From positions 1-31,491 of the forward strand of contig JALLAP010000469.1 in NCBI GenBank assembly GCA_036939355.1: a stretch of 31,491 nucleotides of DNA, given 5' to 3'. The notes below the pieces were generated by a model. The model saw only the letters and a program-made list of their open reading frames with translations, made no database searches and had not been told where the DNA came from. Origin of the DNA: Thalassiosira profunda. Taxonomy: Eukaryota; Bacillariophyta; Thalassiosirophyceae; Thalassiosirales; Thalassiosiraceae. The position numbers and the translations under genes are program-made. Shown piece after piece: positions 8,781 through 17,210 of this stretch. How positions within the stretch are numbered: the stretch's first letter is position 1; every line of letters begins with the position of its first letter.

Positions 8781-11116
8781 TTTTCTCCTGGCCCCACAAC
8801 ACCAGGAGAAGTGCTGCTTGCACTCCCAGATGGAGGGGCCCCCTTCGATCCAGACGAGGGAGGAGACCCCTTCGTGCTGGCCGCGTCTTCTTCCATAGAA
8901 GAATTCCCCGTATCGACAGGCGGGGAATGCACGGACTCACCCTCGGCTCCAGGGCCTGAGGTGCTATCGATCTCGTTGTTGCTGTTCTTCGAGTTGGGGT
9001 TCTCCTTGCCAGTCGCCTGATTGGCGTGGGGGTTGCTGGCTCCTTTGCTGTTGTTAGTACCCTCAGGAGTGAGGTCCTCCTCCATATCCTCGTCGTCGTC
9101 GCTTTCTTTGGCGCCGTCGTCATCGCTTTCCATCATGCTGGCATTATCGCCGTTCTTCTTCTGGTTACGCCTGGCGATAGCCTCATGCACCCCTTGAACA
9201 GCTGCGTTCATGGCTGCGAAAGACGCAGTGTCGTCTCCCGTCTGGAAGGCTCGCACCTTGCTACCCGTGTCACCGATCGACCTCGCGTCGTCGTGATCAA
9301 AGTATATGCCGGAATCGTGCTTGCCTTGCTTCACTTCGACGTTGTCGAAGATGCTCATGTCGATCCAGACTTCCCCCAACAGCTCCTGGAGGTCGCCATC
9401 GAGACCCGCCTCGTCTTCGACCTGGCTGGCAGTGATCTTGTCCGTCGTTGGATCGTACTGGGAGTGCTCCATCGCCGCTTTGACGTGGCTGGCCGTGAAG
9501 GTCTTGCGCAGGAAGCCCTGCACGCTCGAGGCCTTGAGATCGTACTTGTAGATCAGCTGATACAGCACGTAGGAGGCAGGGTGCTTCGCCACGTTGTCGA
9601 TCCTCTTCTGGCGTTCGCCCCCTGTGGGGAAGGACCCAATGTAGTCTCCACCTCCAGTGGGCACCACAGAATAGAAGAGCTTCTGCCCATCCTCTGCGAG
9701 GGGTTCCGTTGTGATCCCCATCAGCACCTGCCTGAGGGAGAGGCTGAAGCGTTCCTTGGTCTCCTTCTCCACCTGCACGTGCAGGTCCATGTCCAAGATG
9801 CCCTTAAGGTTGACGTGAGACAGGGCCTGCAGAGACGCGAGGCTGAGCTTGCAGATCTCTTTGAACGTGGAGAACTCGTGCTGCTCGCCGGTGTCCCTGT
9901 CTGGCGCGAAGCACAGCGTCACCTTCTTTCCCAGAAAGCCTCGAACGTACTCCTTGATGTCGTCCTTCATCGCCACCAGTTCCTCCTTCCTATCGTGGGG
10001 GTACTCGATTCCAAACATCCTCTTGTTCTCAGAGTCGTACTTCTGCTTGGGCGCACCCTCGGCCCGCTTCTCGTACGAGTAGGGAGGATACTTGAGCTTG
10101 GCCAGGCACTCGAACTTCTCCGCCAAGACAATGCCCCTGCTGTTACGCGCCTGCTTGTTCTGCGCCATGCTGACTGCCTGCACCATTACCTCCTGCACGT
10201 GGTTCTCGTCCACCTGGGTTGCGACGCACGCAAGGTACAGGTCGTTGTTCGACCGTGGCACCTGGAAGTTCTTGATCTCCAGGCGAACTCCCCTCTGCGC
10301 CATCTTCACTCCGTACCTCTCCAGGAACCTGCCGATGTCGTCCTCTTCCCTCGACACTCCCATCCTGAGCGCTCCTGTGAACTCTTTCGTCTTGTTCCTC
10401 GGAGGCTTGTAGAAGTCCTTGGGTTGGTTGTACAGACACAGGATGTTCGCCAGGTGCTCGTATTCCTTTGGCACTTGGCTTGGCTTGACGAGCGGCGCGT
10501 AGGTCTTCTGCCCTTCCTTCTTGGTGATGGGTACGATCCCCGCGAGGTTGGGCCCAAAATGATCGACCATGGCTGACAGGATGATGGCCACCGCCTCTGC
10601 CACACGCTGCGTAGGATCTTGGTCAACCGGCACATCCATCTCCACGAAGAGGTACGCTGTCACGGGGAAGTTGCGCGGCAGGACCTCTTGCTTCTTCTTC
10701 TTGCTCGCTACCGCGGCCCAGTCCTTGCTCTTCTTCTTGGAGGGAGCTTCTTCGTTGTCGTCCTCTTGCGCCTTATCTTCCATCTCCTCGTCCTCGTCCT
10801 CCACGTCCATGCCGTTCTGTTGCGCATTTTGGTCCGCTTTCTTCTTGAGCGACTCCACCCTCTTCGTCGCCTCCTCGCCCATCCTCGCCTCCTTATCCTC
10901 CATGTCCATCGGCGTGGCCGCCGAGTTCTTGTCCCTCTTGCTCACTTTGTCAGGCGAGACCAGTTGGGGATCTCCATCTTTCTCGTACTCACCTTGCTTG
11001 CCCTTCGTGCCCGTGCCAGGCTGCTCCTCGCCGTTGGGTCCGTCTCGCTTCTTGCCGCTGAGGTTGCTCTTCCCCGCCTGCATGGTCGCGCTGCTTGCTG
11101 CTTTGAGGCCGTTCAT
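8777..11116 (-). CDS. retrotransposon ORF1 protein (779 aa)
   Basis: ORF1 lies directly upstream of ORF2. Its stop TGA (8777-8779) overlaps the ORF2 start ATG (8778-8780) as ATGA, which suggests termination-reinitiation. The frame is open up to 11779, but residues before the ATG at 11116 look like non-coding sequence and overlap the opposite gene, so I chose 11116. The first 180 residues are charged, with an acidic run (EDEDEEMEDKAQEDDNEE) followed by KKKSKDW. A folded core follows from about 190 to 600 (it begins around FPVTAYLFVEMDVPVD). The last 130 residues are Ser/Gly/Asp/Glu rich and probably disordered. No CCHC zinc knuckle or RRM is evident, so the usual RNA-binding role of ORF1 proteins is assigned by position only. 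Confidence 0.8.
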   Translation of the reverse strand: MNGLKAASSATMQAGKSNLSGKKRDGPNGEEQPGTGTKGKQGEYEKDGDPQLVSPDKVSKRDKNSAATPMDMEDKEARMGEEATKRVESLKKKADQNAQQNGMDVEDEDEEMEDKAQEDDNEEAPSKKKSKDWAAVASKKKKQEVLPRNFPVTAYLFVEMDVPVDQDPTQRVAEAVAIILSAMVDHFGPNLAGIVPITKKEGQKTYAPLVKPSQVPKEYEHLANILCLYNQPKDFYKPPRNKTKEFTGALRMGVSREEDDIGRFLERYGVKMAQRGVRLEIKNFQVPRSNNDLYLACVATQVDENHVQEVMVQAVSMAQNKQARNSRGIVLAEKFECLAKLKYPPYSYEKRAEGAPKQKYDSENKRMFGIEYPHDRKEELVAMKDDIKEYVRGFLGKKVTLCFAPDRDTGEQHEFSTFKEICKLSLASLQALSHVNLKGILDMDLHVQVEKETKERFSLSLRQVLMGITTEPLAEDGQKLFYSVVPTGGGDYIGSFPTGGERQKRIDNVAKHPASYVLYQLIYKYDLKASSVQGFLRKTFTASHVKAAMEHSQYDPTTDKITASQVEDEAGLDGDLQELLGEVWIDMSIFDNVEVKQGKHDSGIYFDHDDARSIGDTGSKVRAFQTGDDTASFAAMNAAVQGVHEAIARRNQKKNGDNASMMESDDDGAKESDDDEDMEEDLTPEGTNNSKGASNPHANQATGKENPNSKNSNNEIDSTSGPGAEGESVHSPPVDTGNSSMEEDAASTKGSPPSSGSKGAPPSGSASSTSPGVVGPGEK

Positions 11117-11652
11117 GGTCGATCTTGGTGAGATTGTGCGCCATTCGTCGCCTCGTTGGTCTGCTCTTCCCCGGCATTGGCGCCATCTTTGGGTCTTTTT
11201 GATCTGCTTTCTCTTCTCGTTCCTCTTCCCCAGGAGTCTTGTAGCGCAGCAGGCACGGGCACTGTGGAGCAGGCAAGGAAGCAGGTTAGCGTGAGAGCGA
11301 AGCCGATGTCCTCCATAAGACCGATCGGAAGGGCGCAATGTCGCACGCCGCCTCCAACTCTGTCTTGTTGAGCCCGCGCAGATGAAGATACTCCCAACAG
11401 CGCCAATCTTATGAGGCGCGTGTCGGTGTTCCTTCCTGCCCTCCCCAACAAGCTGTCTCATGGCGATCCGGTTCCACGCCGGAATTGGTATCCTCTCGCT
11501 GATTGACGTAGGAATTGTATCCCAAGATTTTTCCTTTCTCGTAGCTTGTTTCTGCCTCCAACAAAAAAGTAGATTTGCTTCCGACTCGAACTGCGGCTCT
11601 TCATACAGCACGCATTGCAGCACTGTTCCACACGTCTGCTTCCCCACCCACC
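11117..11652. other. spacer between retrotransposon ORF1 and the plus-strand gene
   Basis: This stretch of about 535 bases should contain the 5' UTR and promoter of the retrotransposon (minus strand) and the promoter of the gene starting at 11653 (plus strand). Open frames cross it on both strands but show no protein-like features. I see no TATA box, terminal repeat or target-site duplication that would fix the junction. Confidence 0.5.
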
Positions 11653-13291
11653 ATGACGTATCGATTGCATGCCGACGAACCGCTATGTGCCCTTTTAGAT
11701 GCCTCTCCCGCTTCTGACGGTTATGTTTTCGGCGGTACCAATGATGATGCATCTGCTGGCCCTGAGGGCCCGGCCGCACTGATCATGGGCTCTCGTTTCG
11801 ACCCTTCTCCTTCGTTCGAACCCCATCTTGGTTATTGTGACCAAATCCAGCAGGAGCTGCAGACTTCTTATCCTCATCTAGCGCGGCTGTTGGCCAGTTG
11901 GACTGATATTGAGTATATCCATGAGAGGTCTCCCACATATTGTTGGAATGACTTTCGTCTGGATAATCGCGAGGTCGAGGACGACGATCCCGTCCTCCTA
12001 GCTGCTCTGGCAACCTTCCGCTTCCTCCGTGAGAGGTTCCAGTATCACCCCCGGGAGATGGTGATCGACGTGTGTCAGCGTGTCGGCAGGTGCACGAGCG
12101 GGCCTTTCCTGCCTCTTCGTGCCCAGGCTGACATCGGTGCCCCGGCTGACATCGTTGATGCTCTTCTCGAAGGCCACCTGTCCATCGAGGACGTCGACGC
12201 ACTCTACCAAGAGTTCTTTCTGAACCCGCAGGACCTCGATGAACACGCCTTCCTCTTACAGTCCTCCCAGCATATAGCAGGTCACCATTTGCTGCTCTCA
12301 CTTCAAGCTGCCATGATTCCAGTTCGCTTCGACGGTGGGCCAGGTGAACCCATGCTGGGACATCCAAGCGTCGACAACTGCTATTCCCGGCACTGCGAGG
12401 AGCGTTACATTCAGCGCAAGACCCTCCTTCCTTGCATGTTTGGCGGTTCCAATGTGGAGACTGTCTTCGACGCCTTCCCTCGAAATCAATGGCATGTCTA
12501 CTACCACCCGCGCCGCGATGTGCCTCTTCCTGCTGCGACCTACGATCACTTGTGCGCCTTGCAAGACGACCTTGAGACTGCTCCAGCTGACCCTGCTCTC
12601 TTTGATCTCTACACCGCCGACCTGGGTATTCTAGGCGTCGTATTGGAGCAGGCCTATCCCAGTCTCGAGGATCTGAAGGACTATGTGGACCGGCTTCATG
12701 GCTCTCTTGAACTTCCCTCTGCCCACGTGCAACTGCTTCCCACTGAGGCTTTTCTGTGCCAATGCCTGGGTCTTCGTGTTCGACTGTTATTATCACTTCC
12801 GCGTCTTCCATCCTGTCGCCTATGACCAGTTGCGCGACCGACTCCGGTCCATTGTGGAGACCTGTGTCCGTCTTGACGAAGTTGAAGAGATTGCACGCCA
12901 AGGCTCGACTGACCCCGAGGTCCAGCTTGCCGAGTCCTTCTTGACTTCGTCTCGTCGTACTTTTCTGGATGACTACGCACTTCCTTTGGAGGCCCGTGAT
13001 CCTGAACGCCCATGGCGCGTTGCCACCTACGAACGCTGGGAAACCGATTGTGTCGAGAGTCGCCAAACTCACTATTTAGCTTGCCTCGAACTCCAGCGTC
13101 GCCTTCGTTGGCTGCTTGCCAATGACCATCAATTCTTGCGGGAGTGGGGTCTTGCATACACCGAGCAATTTGAAGAGGGGAGCCATCCAATTCCTTTATC
13201 CGCATACCCTCTCGTTGAGGAGGCGATTTCTTTGGTCGGTGATGCTCCTGAGCATTTGATCCAGGACGCATTTCGCCCTCGCAACGAATGA
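11653..13291 (+). CDS. hypothetical protein, about 545 aa, interrupted by one frameshift
   Basis: The start ATG at 11653 is in a strong context (CCACCATGA), better than the in-frame ATT/CTT-type openings upstream. Frame 1 stays protein-like to about 12760, then turns into a run of Leu/Arg before stopping at 12825. Frame 2 becomes protein-like at about 12762 (ANAWVFVFDCYYHFRVFHPV) and stops at TGA 13289-13291. The length from start to stop is one base more than a multiple of three, so a single extra base or a +1 frameshift near TTT CTG TGC (12749-12760) joins both halves. The product is acidic, rich in Leu, Asp and aromatic residues, soluble and mostly helical in appearance. No family is recognised. 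The break may be a mutation, a sequencing error or programmed frameshifting; no intron fits the short interval. Confidence 0.55.
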
Positions 13292-13740
13292 CTGAGTCTT
13301 GTCTCTTTGTTCTGTCTTGAGGTGGCTGCCCTCGGTCAATGAGGTCGTGGGGTGATTGATACGCATTAACCTCCAATGGCGAGCACCTGTTCGCGAGATC
13401 TTTGTGCACCTCTTGCATCTTGGGGTCTTCTATCTTCGTGACTTTTGGAGGTGGCCAGGTATATACCCCCTGATCCTCTCTACTCTATGTTGTAGGAAGA
13501 AACCGATCGGTGGGAGAGCGAGAGCTGCTGGCCGGCTGGCGGCCAGCAGCCACGGTTTACTTCGGCCCGCAGAGGTCGTGTGTATACGTATAGGTTTTGT
13601 TACGTTAGCACACTGTCTCTCTGTCTCTTTTTGTCTCTTCTTTGTCTCAATAATGTCGAATTACGGAAATGGACGGATAATGTCGGTCTCATTGGAGGCA
13701 AACTTGCCTCCGATGTCCCCTCACAATGTTCTACGCCCGA
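13292..13740. other. intergenic region between convergent genes
   Basis: About 450 bases lie between the stop of the plus-strand gene and the stop of the minus-strand spliced gene. Apart from the GC-rich hairpin at 13524-13550 and T/C-rich sequence near 13615-13640, I see no gene. It should hold the 3' ends of both transcripts. Confidence 0.6.
13524..13550. repeat. perfect 10-bp-stem GC-rich hairpin
   Basis: GCTGCTGGCC (13524-13533) and GGCCAGCAGC (13541-13550) are exact inverted copies around a 7-nt loop. It lies between two convergent gene ends, so it could help 3' end formation, or mark a mobile-element end. Neither role is proven. Confidence 0.6.
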
Positions 13741-15165
13741 CTACGCAGTGGCGCCGCCTTCCTCATGGCCGCTGTTTTTGTTCGCAGCCTCCTTCTCCTT
13801 CTCCGCCTCCGCCGCTTTCTCCTTTTCCTGCTCCTTCTCCTGGGCCTCGGCGAGTTCTTTTTCGAGCTCCGCCGCCGAATCGACGGAAGAATCGTCGTCG
13901 TCGTCGACCGTATCGAACACGTCCTCGTGCAGCTTGTACTTGTAGAGCATGGGCAGCTTATTCTCGGTTGGCTGCAACAGGGTAAGGTGGAACGTGACGT
14001 TCGAGCTTGCGGTGGTGGACGCTTTCCGCACGTTCTCGTCCTTCTTTTCCGCCTGGTCCGCCTGCTGTCCCCTCTTCGACCACCCGAGGGTCGTCCATCC
14101 GCCGTTTTCGTTCACGTAGTTGATGAATGCCTTCACCTTGTTAATGACCGCGGCTTCTGCCTTGATGCTGTGGCGGACCTGTGAGCTCTTGAGGTTCACG
14201 GGCACACGTCCACCGATGAAGAGGAGCGAGGTGAATTTCTTGCTGGTGAACGTGAGCACCTTGCGTTCCTTGACGCCGTTAGGGAAGACTAACATAAGAT
14301 CCACGTTGAGGACCGTCTGCCCGGTGGCCTCGGCGGAATCGTAGCAGGCGCACCTCTTCTTGTCGCAGACAGTGCCAAGGGCGTCGCACAGCAGGCCGTA
14401 GCAGGACGTGTTGCTCCACTTCATTTGTATGACGTATACCAAGACCCCGTGCATCAAGAATGCATGCTGGGGGAGAGTGGGATCTTCCATAGGGCGGAAA
14501 GTGGGAGCCAGGCAGTCAATCTTGAGACGGGCCATCTTGACGGGGTCGGTGATGGTGAGCACCTTGTTCCCGTTCCACATTTTTTCAGCGTATGGAGGCC
14601 TCTCGACGATGAAGATCCCGCCTGGGCCTGTGTCGGGGTATCGTTGGCGCAAGAAGGCGTGAGCGGGGAGCATCGCGATACGGTGGAGGTACCCTCAGCG
14701 AGAACGCGTCGACTTACTGAATACTCCGTTCGCCCGATACTCGACGTTGTCGTCGAAGATCATTGTCTTGTCTTGGTGATAGGTGAATATCGCCACCAAA
14801 TTTGCTCCGTCCTTCCCCGCCATGTCCAACGCCCAAATCAGGCGGCTGTAATCTCCTCCAGCCGAACCGTCCTTCCCCTGCTGGTTCTTCTGCTGCCAAG
14901 TCTGGGCACCGGGGTAGGTGACGTTCACAACCATGAGTGCGTACAACTTGTTGGTGCGGTCGATGACTTGGGCGTTCGCGGCTTCGACCGCGTCCGGCAT
15001 CTCGACGGGGACGATCGTATATGCGCATCCATCGTCGGTGTCTTTGGGTGTCTTCCAGATGGACCTGGCGGTCTTGAGGTACTTGAAGACGTCGGGGCCC
15101 ATGTTCTTGTGGAAACATTTCACACCCCCCTTCGGCTCCCATTTCGACTTCTGAACGATCTTCAT
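13741..15165 (-). CDS. spliced hypothetical protein (444 aa, two exons)
   Basis: Exon 1 runs 15165-14718 from an ATG in the context CCAAGATGA. Exon 2 runs 14627-13741. The 90-bp intron between them begins GTAAGT and ends CACAG, and the phases match (phase 1, giving a Ser codon at the joint). Without splicing, exon 1 stops within 10 codons. The joined protein has mixed alpha/beta composition. It includes a Cys-rich patch in exon 2 (TSCYGLLCDALGTVCDKKR) and a beta-rich segment around VLNVDLMLVFPNGVKERK and FTSLLFIGGRVPV. The C-terminal tail is highly acidic, with a DDDDDSS run and then a long Glu/Lys/Ala stretch likely to form a single helix or coiled coil. No family is recognised. It is divergent from the gene starting at 15516. 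Confidence 0.7.
14628..14717 (-). other. spliceosomal intron (90 bp)
   Basis: Read on the minus strand, the intron starts TTCA|GTAAGTC and ends CGACACAG|GCCC. Both flanking frames are protein-like and in matching phase, and the intron has in-frame stops. This is the clearest single piece of evidence that the window is eukaryotic nuclear DNA. Confidence 0.8.
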
Positions 15166-15515
15166 CTTGGCTTGGGCGCTGCCGCTGAGCCGTGGCGTCG
15201 AGAGTAGGATCGGGTGGGGGCGCCGGCGTTTGTCGATTTGTGACCAAAAACAGCTGCTCTAGCGGTGACGGTTTGCCTCCATTTGGCCACATTGCCGCGC
15301 CGGCTGCCCCTCTCGTCGGATGAATGAGGTGCGCCGCTTCACTCTCGTGGCGGCAAAATTTTGGGAGTTTGAGCACGAAGGAATTCAATACGATTCCAAT
15401 GGCGAAAAAATTCAGCCGAGCCAACTCAATTTTTCAACGCAACGCCTCTCAACCACCAAAGGCGCATCAATCACGCCGGCCGCGCCCGTTGCAACCGTTT
15501 GTAGGTGCAGTGCAA
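15166..15515. promoter_or_regulatory. divergent promoter region
   Basis: About 350 bases separate the start of the minus-strand spliced gene (15165) from the preferred plus-strand start (15516). Both promoters must lie here. I see no TATA box. An AT-richer stretch occurs near 15350-15440. The plus-strand frame is open across part of the region (from 15324), so an upstream start is possible. Confidence 0.45.
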
Positions 15516-16184
15516 ATGATGGCGACGCTGCGCCTCGTCCCCCTCACTCGTGAGGACGCCCGCGCCCGCCTCGTACAAAAGGGCGTGCCCCCCTCGGCCC
15601 TCGACGATTGGATCCGAGAAGAGTTTGGCAGCTCCGACGTCGTTCCTTTCCTATCCAATCCGCGCCGCGTCATCACCCTCAAATTGTGCGCGGCGAGTGA
15701 GGATGTAGTGGATTTGGAGGACGGGGACAGCACCGACGAAGGGTTTGTGCAGCACGCCGAGATCTATAAAGACGGGAGCATCGCGGCAATCGTTACATTG
15801 GGGCGAAATACACGCACGCAGATCAAATGGACGTTCCTCTCGCGGGAGCTGTGCGACGTAACCCTGACCCGCGCGAGGCAGGAGGGAAAGAAGCCGCTCG
15901 TGGTGGATTTGCTGGCGTCGCCTGGGGCCCAGACTGTGGAGGACGACGAAATGAAAGGCAAAGAAGCTACTGGCGAGAAGGAAGGGGATCAGAAAAAGAG
16001 CGACGGACAACCTGCAGCTGTGGCGTTTCTTGGCGTGCGCAAGCCCAAGGGGAAGCACTGCGTCTACCTCAACGCCGTCCAGGTGGGTGCCAATCCACGC
16101 GCGCCCTTGAAAGATGGGGCGATCATTGGGCTCTATGGCCCGACAGGTTTTGCGTACCAAGTTTCCATTGCGCAAAGTTGTTGA
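15516..16184 (+). CDS. hypothetical protein with a possible FHA-like fold (222 aa)
   Basis: The frame is open from 15324, but the segment before 15516 is basic, Ser/Gln-rich and unlike the rest, so I prefer the double ATG at 15516/15519 (MMATLRLVPL). Residues 5-35 look like a short helical unit (LTREDARARLVQKGVPPSAL). From about residue 45 the protein is beta-rich: HAEIYKDGSIAAIVTLGRNT resembles the FHA pattern around the conserved His and the N-x-T, and the C-terminal LKDGAIIGLYG plus FAYQVSI resembles the last FHA strands. A charged Lys/Glu linker (about 145-170) interrupts the domain. An FHA domain would bind phosphothreonine; the assignment is tentative because the Arg/Ser of the standard motif is not clear. 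Confidence 0.5.
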   Translation: MMATLRLVPLTREDARARLVQKGVPPSALDDWIREEFGSSDVVPFLSNPRRVITLKLCAASEDVVDLEDGDSTDEGFVQHAEIYKDGSIAAIVTLGRNTRTQIKWTFLSRELCDVTLTRARQEGKKPLVVDLLASPGAQTVEDDEMKGKEATGEKEGDQKKSDGQPAAVAFLGVRKPKGKHCVYLNAVQVGANPRAPLKDGAIIGLYGPTGFAYQVSIAQSC

Positions 16185-16344
16185 GAAATGTAGATAGTGG
16201 CAGGCCCATGCAGGTCATCGTTCCCGGTGTTATGGCGTCCTTTTATCCTAACTAATCGGCCTCGTATAAATAAGAGAGACCGAGAGCCATCCCATTGCTA
16301 CCTCCAGGTGTGCCGTTGCCACGCGCACGGATGTGGACGTGTCG
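16185..16344. other. short spacer between convergent genes
   Basis: This 160-bp spacer separates the stop of the plus-strand gene from the stop of the GIY-YIG gene. TATAAATAAG at 16265-16274 is the only notable AT-rich motif. Its position downstream of the plus-strand gene fits a polyadenylation-type signal better than a promoter. Confidence 0.35.
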
Positions 16345-16947
16345 TCAATTCCTGTACCTCTCAAGCTCACTGACGTAAAACTCGAGAAGTGAGCCCGGTG
16401 CCGGCGCTCTATACCCGCCGGGAAGCGACGGAGCGCGTCGTCTGTACCTATCGACCTCGCTCTCGTAAAATGCGAGAAGTGCGGCTGAGGGGGGCTCTTC
16501 CACGACCATGCCTTGAGCCTCGTCCTGTGCGCCGTCACCGTTGAAACCACCGTGCTCGAACGTCCTCACGAAGCAAATGCGAGAGTTGTCGTCGTCGCGA
16601 TTGTAGTTGTGCTTCTCGGTGATGCGCTTTCCGTTTTCCATCATCTCCGTCAGGCTTTCGCGGCACTGGATCCGGGATGCCTTGTTGTAGCCCTTCCATT
16701 GGTCCAGGAGCTCTTTCCTCCGCCCTTCATTCATTTCCGTGTGTCCATGGCCACAGATGTACGCTGCCACGGCCCAGGGCCTCAGTGCAGCGTCTGTTGG
16801 CGAATGGCCGCAGTTGTGCGCAGCCAATCTCTTGCTCAGGCTTTTCGTCTCCCCAACGTAAGTTTCATCCACGTTCTGAAGACTTACGAGGAGGTAAACA
16901 CAGCCCGTATCGGGAAGCATGCCCCGGCCGTTAATGTCCAGCGCCAT
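16345..16947 (-). CDS. stand-alone GIY-YIG endonuclease domain protein (200 aa)
   Basis: The start ATG at 16947 has a strong context (GTCGCCATGGC). Residues about 15-135 form a GIY-YIG nuclease domain: CVYLLVSL gives the GIY strand, TYVGET the YIG strand, and KRLAAHN carries the conserved Arg and His region. The following ALRPW...AYICGHGH and RRKELLDQWK segments match, nearly position for position, the C-terminal domain of the Helitron-like transposase at 17211-22205. The two are close paralogues. The C-terminal 55 residues hold two copies of a short motif (LLAFYESEVDRYRRR and LLEFYVSELERYRN) that the other copy lacks. GIY-YIG enzymes cut DNA with one metal ion. The gene could be a solo endonuclease of the element or a detached duplicate. 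Confidence 0.85.
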   Translation of the reverse strand: MALDINGRGMLPDTGCVYLLVSLQNVDETYVGETKSLSKRLAAHNCGHSPTDAALRPWAVAAYICGHGHTEMNEGRRKELLDQWKGYNKASRIQCRESLTEMMENGKRITEKHNYNRDDDNSRICFVRTFEHGGFNGDGAQDEAQGMVVEEPPSAALLAFYESEVDRYRRRAPSLPGGYRAPAPGSLLEFYVSELERYRN

Positions 16948-17210
16948 GGCGACGGAGGGCGTCGGTGAGAGGTATCGTATTGTAGTACGATGTGCATTTA
17001 GATTAGAGAGAGCGAGGAGCGAGGAGGCGAGAGCGAGAGCAACGGAAAACGCTGGATCTGTGTGCCAACACCGCTGGACTCCCGTTTGTTGCCCGTGCCG
17101 TGCAGCTTACCTAGCCGTTATTGTATCCGTCACACGTGATCCAGCTGTAACGACCGCTAGAGCGAGTTTTTACTGGGCGATCTCAAGTCACACGTGATAC
17201 ATTTAGAACG
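16948..17210. other. spacer with repeated 12-mer and inverted 8-mers
   Basis: This 263-bp region holds the 3' end of the transposase transcript and the promoter of the GIY-YIG gene (both minus strand). GTCACACGTGAT occurs at 17129-17140 and 17187-17198, each with a CACGTG core. CTGTAACG at 17145-17152 is inverted as CGTTACAG at 17209-17216, which overlaps the transposase stop codon. These could be binding sites or element-end sequences. Confidence 0.55.

Larger units (their letters stand above)
1137..11450 (-). mobile_element. LINE-like (non-LTR) retrotransposon with AP endonuclease, RT, RNase H and Ulp1 protease
   Basis: The two long minus-strand frames at 8777-11116 and 1341-8780 form a two-ORF element. 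The domain order in ORF2 (endonuclease, RT, RNase H, zinc motif) is that of APE-type non-LTR retrotransposons, and no LTRs are visible. Both frames are intact, so the copy could be recent. The boundaries are estimates: the 3' end is placed at the small A-rich tandem repeat near 1137-1168, and the 5' end somewhere between ORF1 (11116) and the start of the plus-strand gene (11653). Neither boundary has a recognisable target-site duplication. The insertion separates GC-rich host sequence on the left from the genes on the right. Confidence 0.85.

Noticed and set aside
9026..10576. Plus-strand open frame of 516 aa
   Set aside because: It is fully antisense to retrotransposon ORF1 and has the Leu/Val/His/Arg-rich composition of a reverse-strand shadow.
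11117..11779. N-terminal extension of ORF1 to 11779
   Set aside because: The extension is basic, Trp/Cys/His scattered and not protein-like. It overlaps the 5' part of the plus-strand gene, and the ATG at 11116 opens ORF1-like charged sequence.
11783..13418. Long minus-strand open frames (429 and 240 aa)
   Set aside because: They lie opposite the plus-strand gene, are rich in Arg/Gly/Ser, and change frame with no sensible joint.
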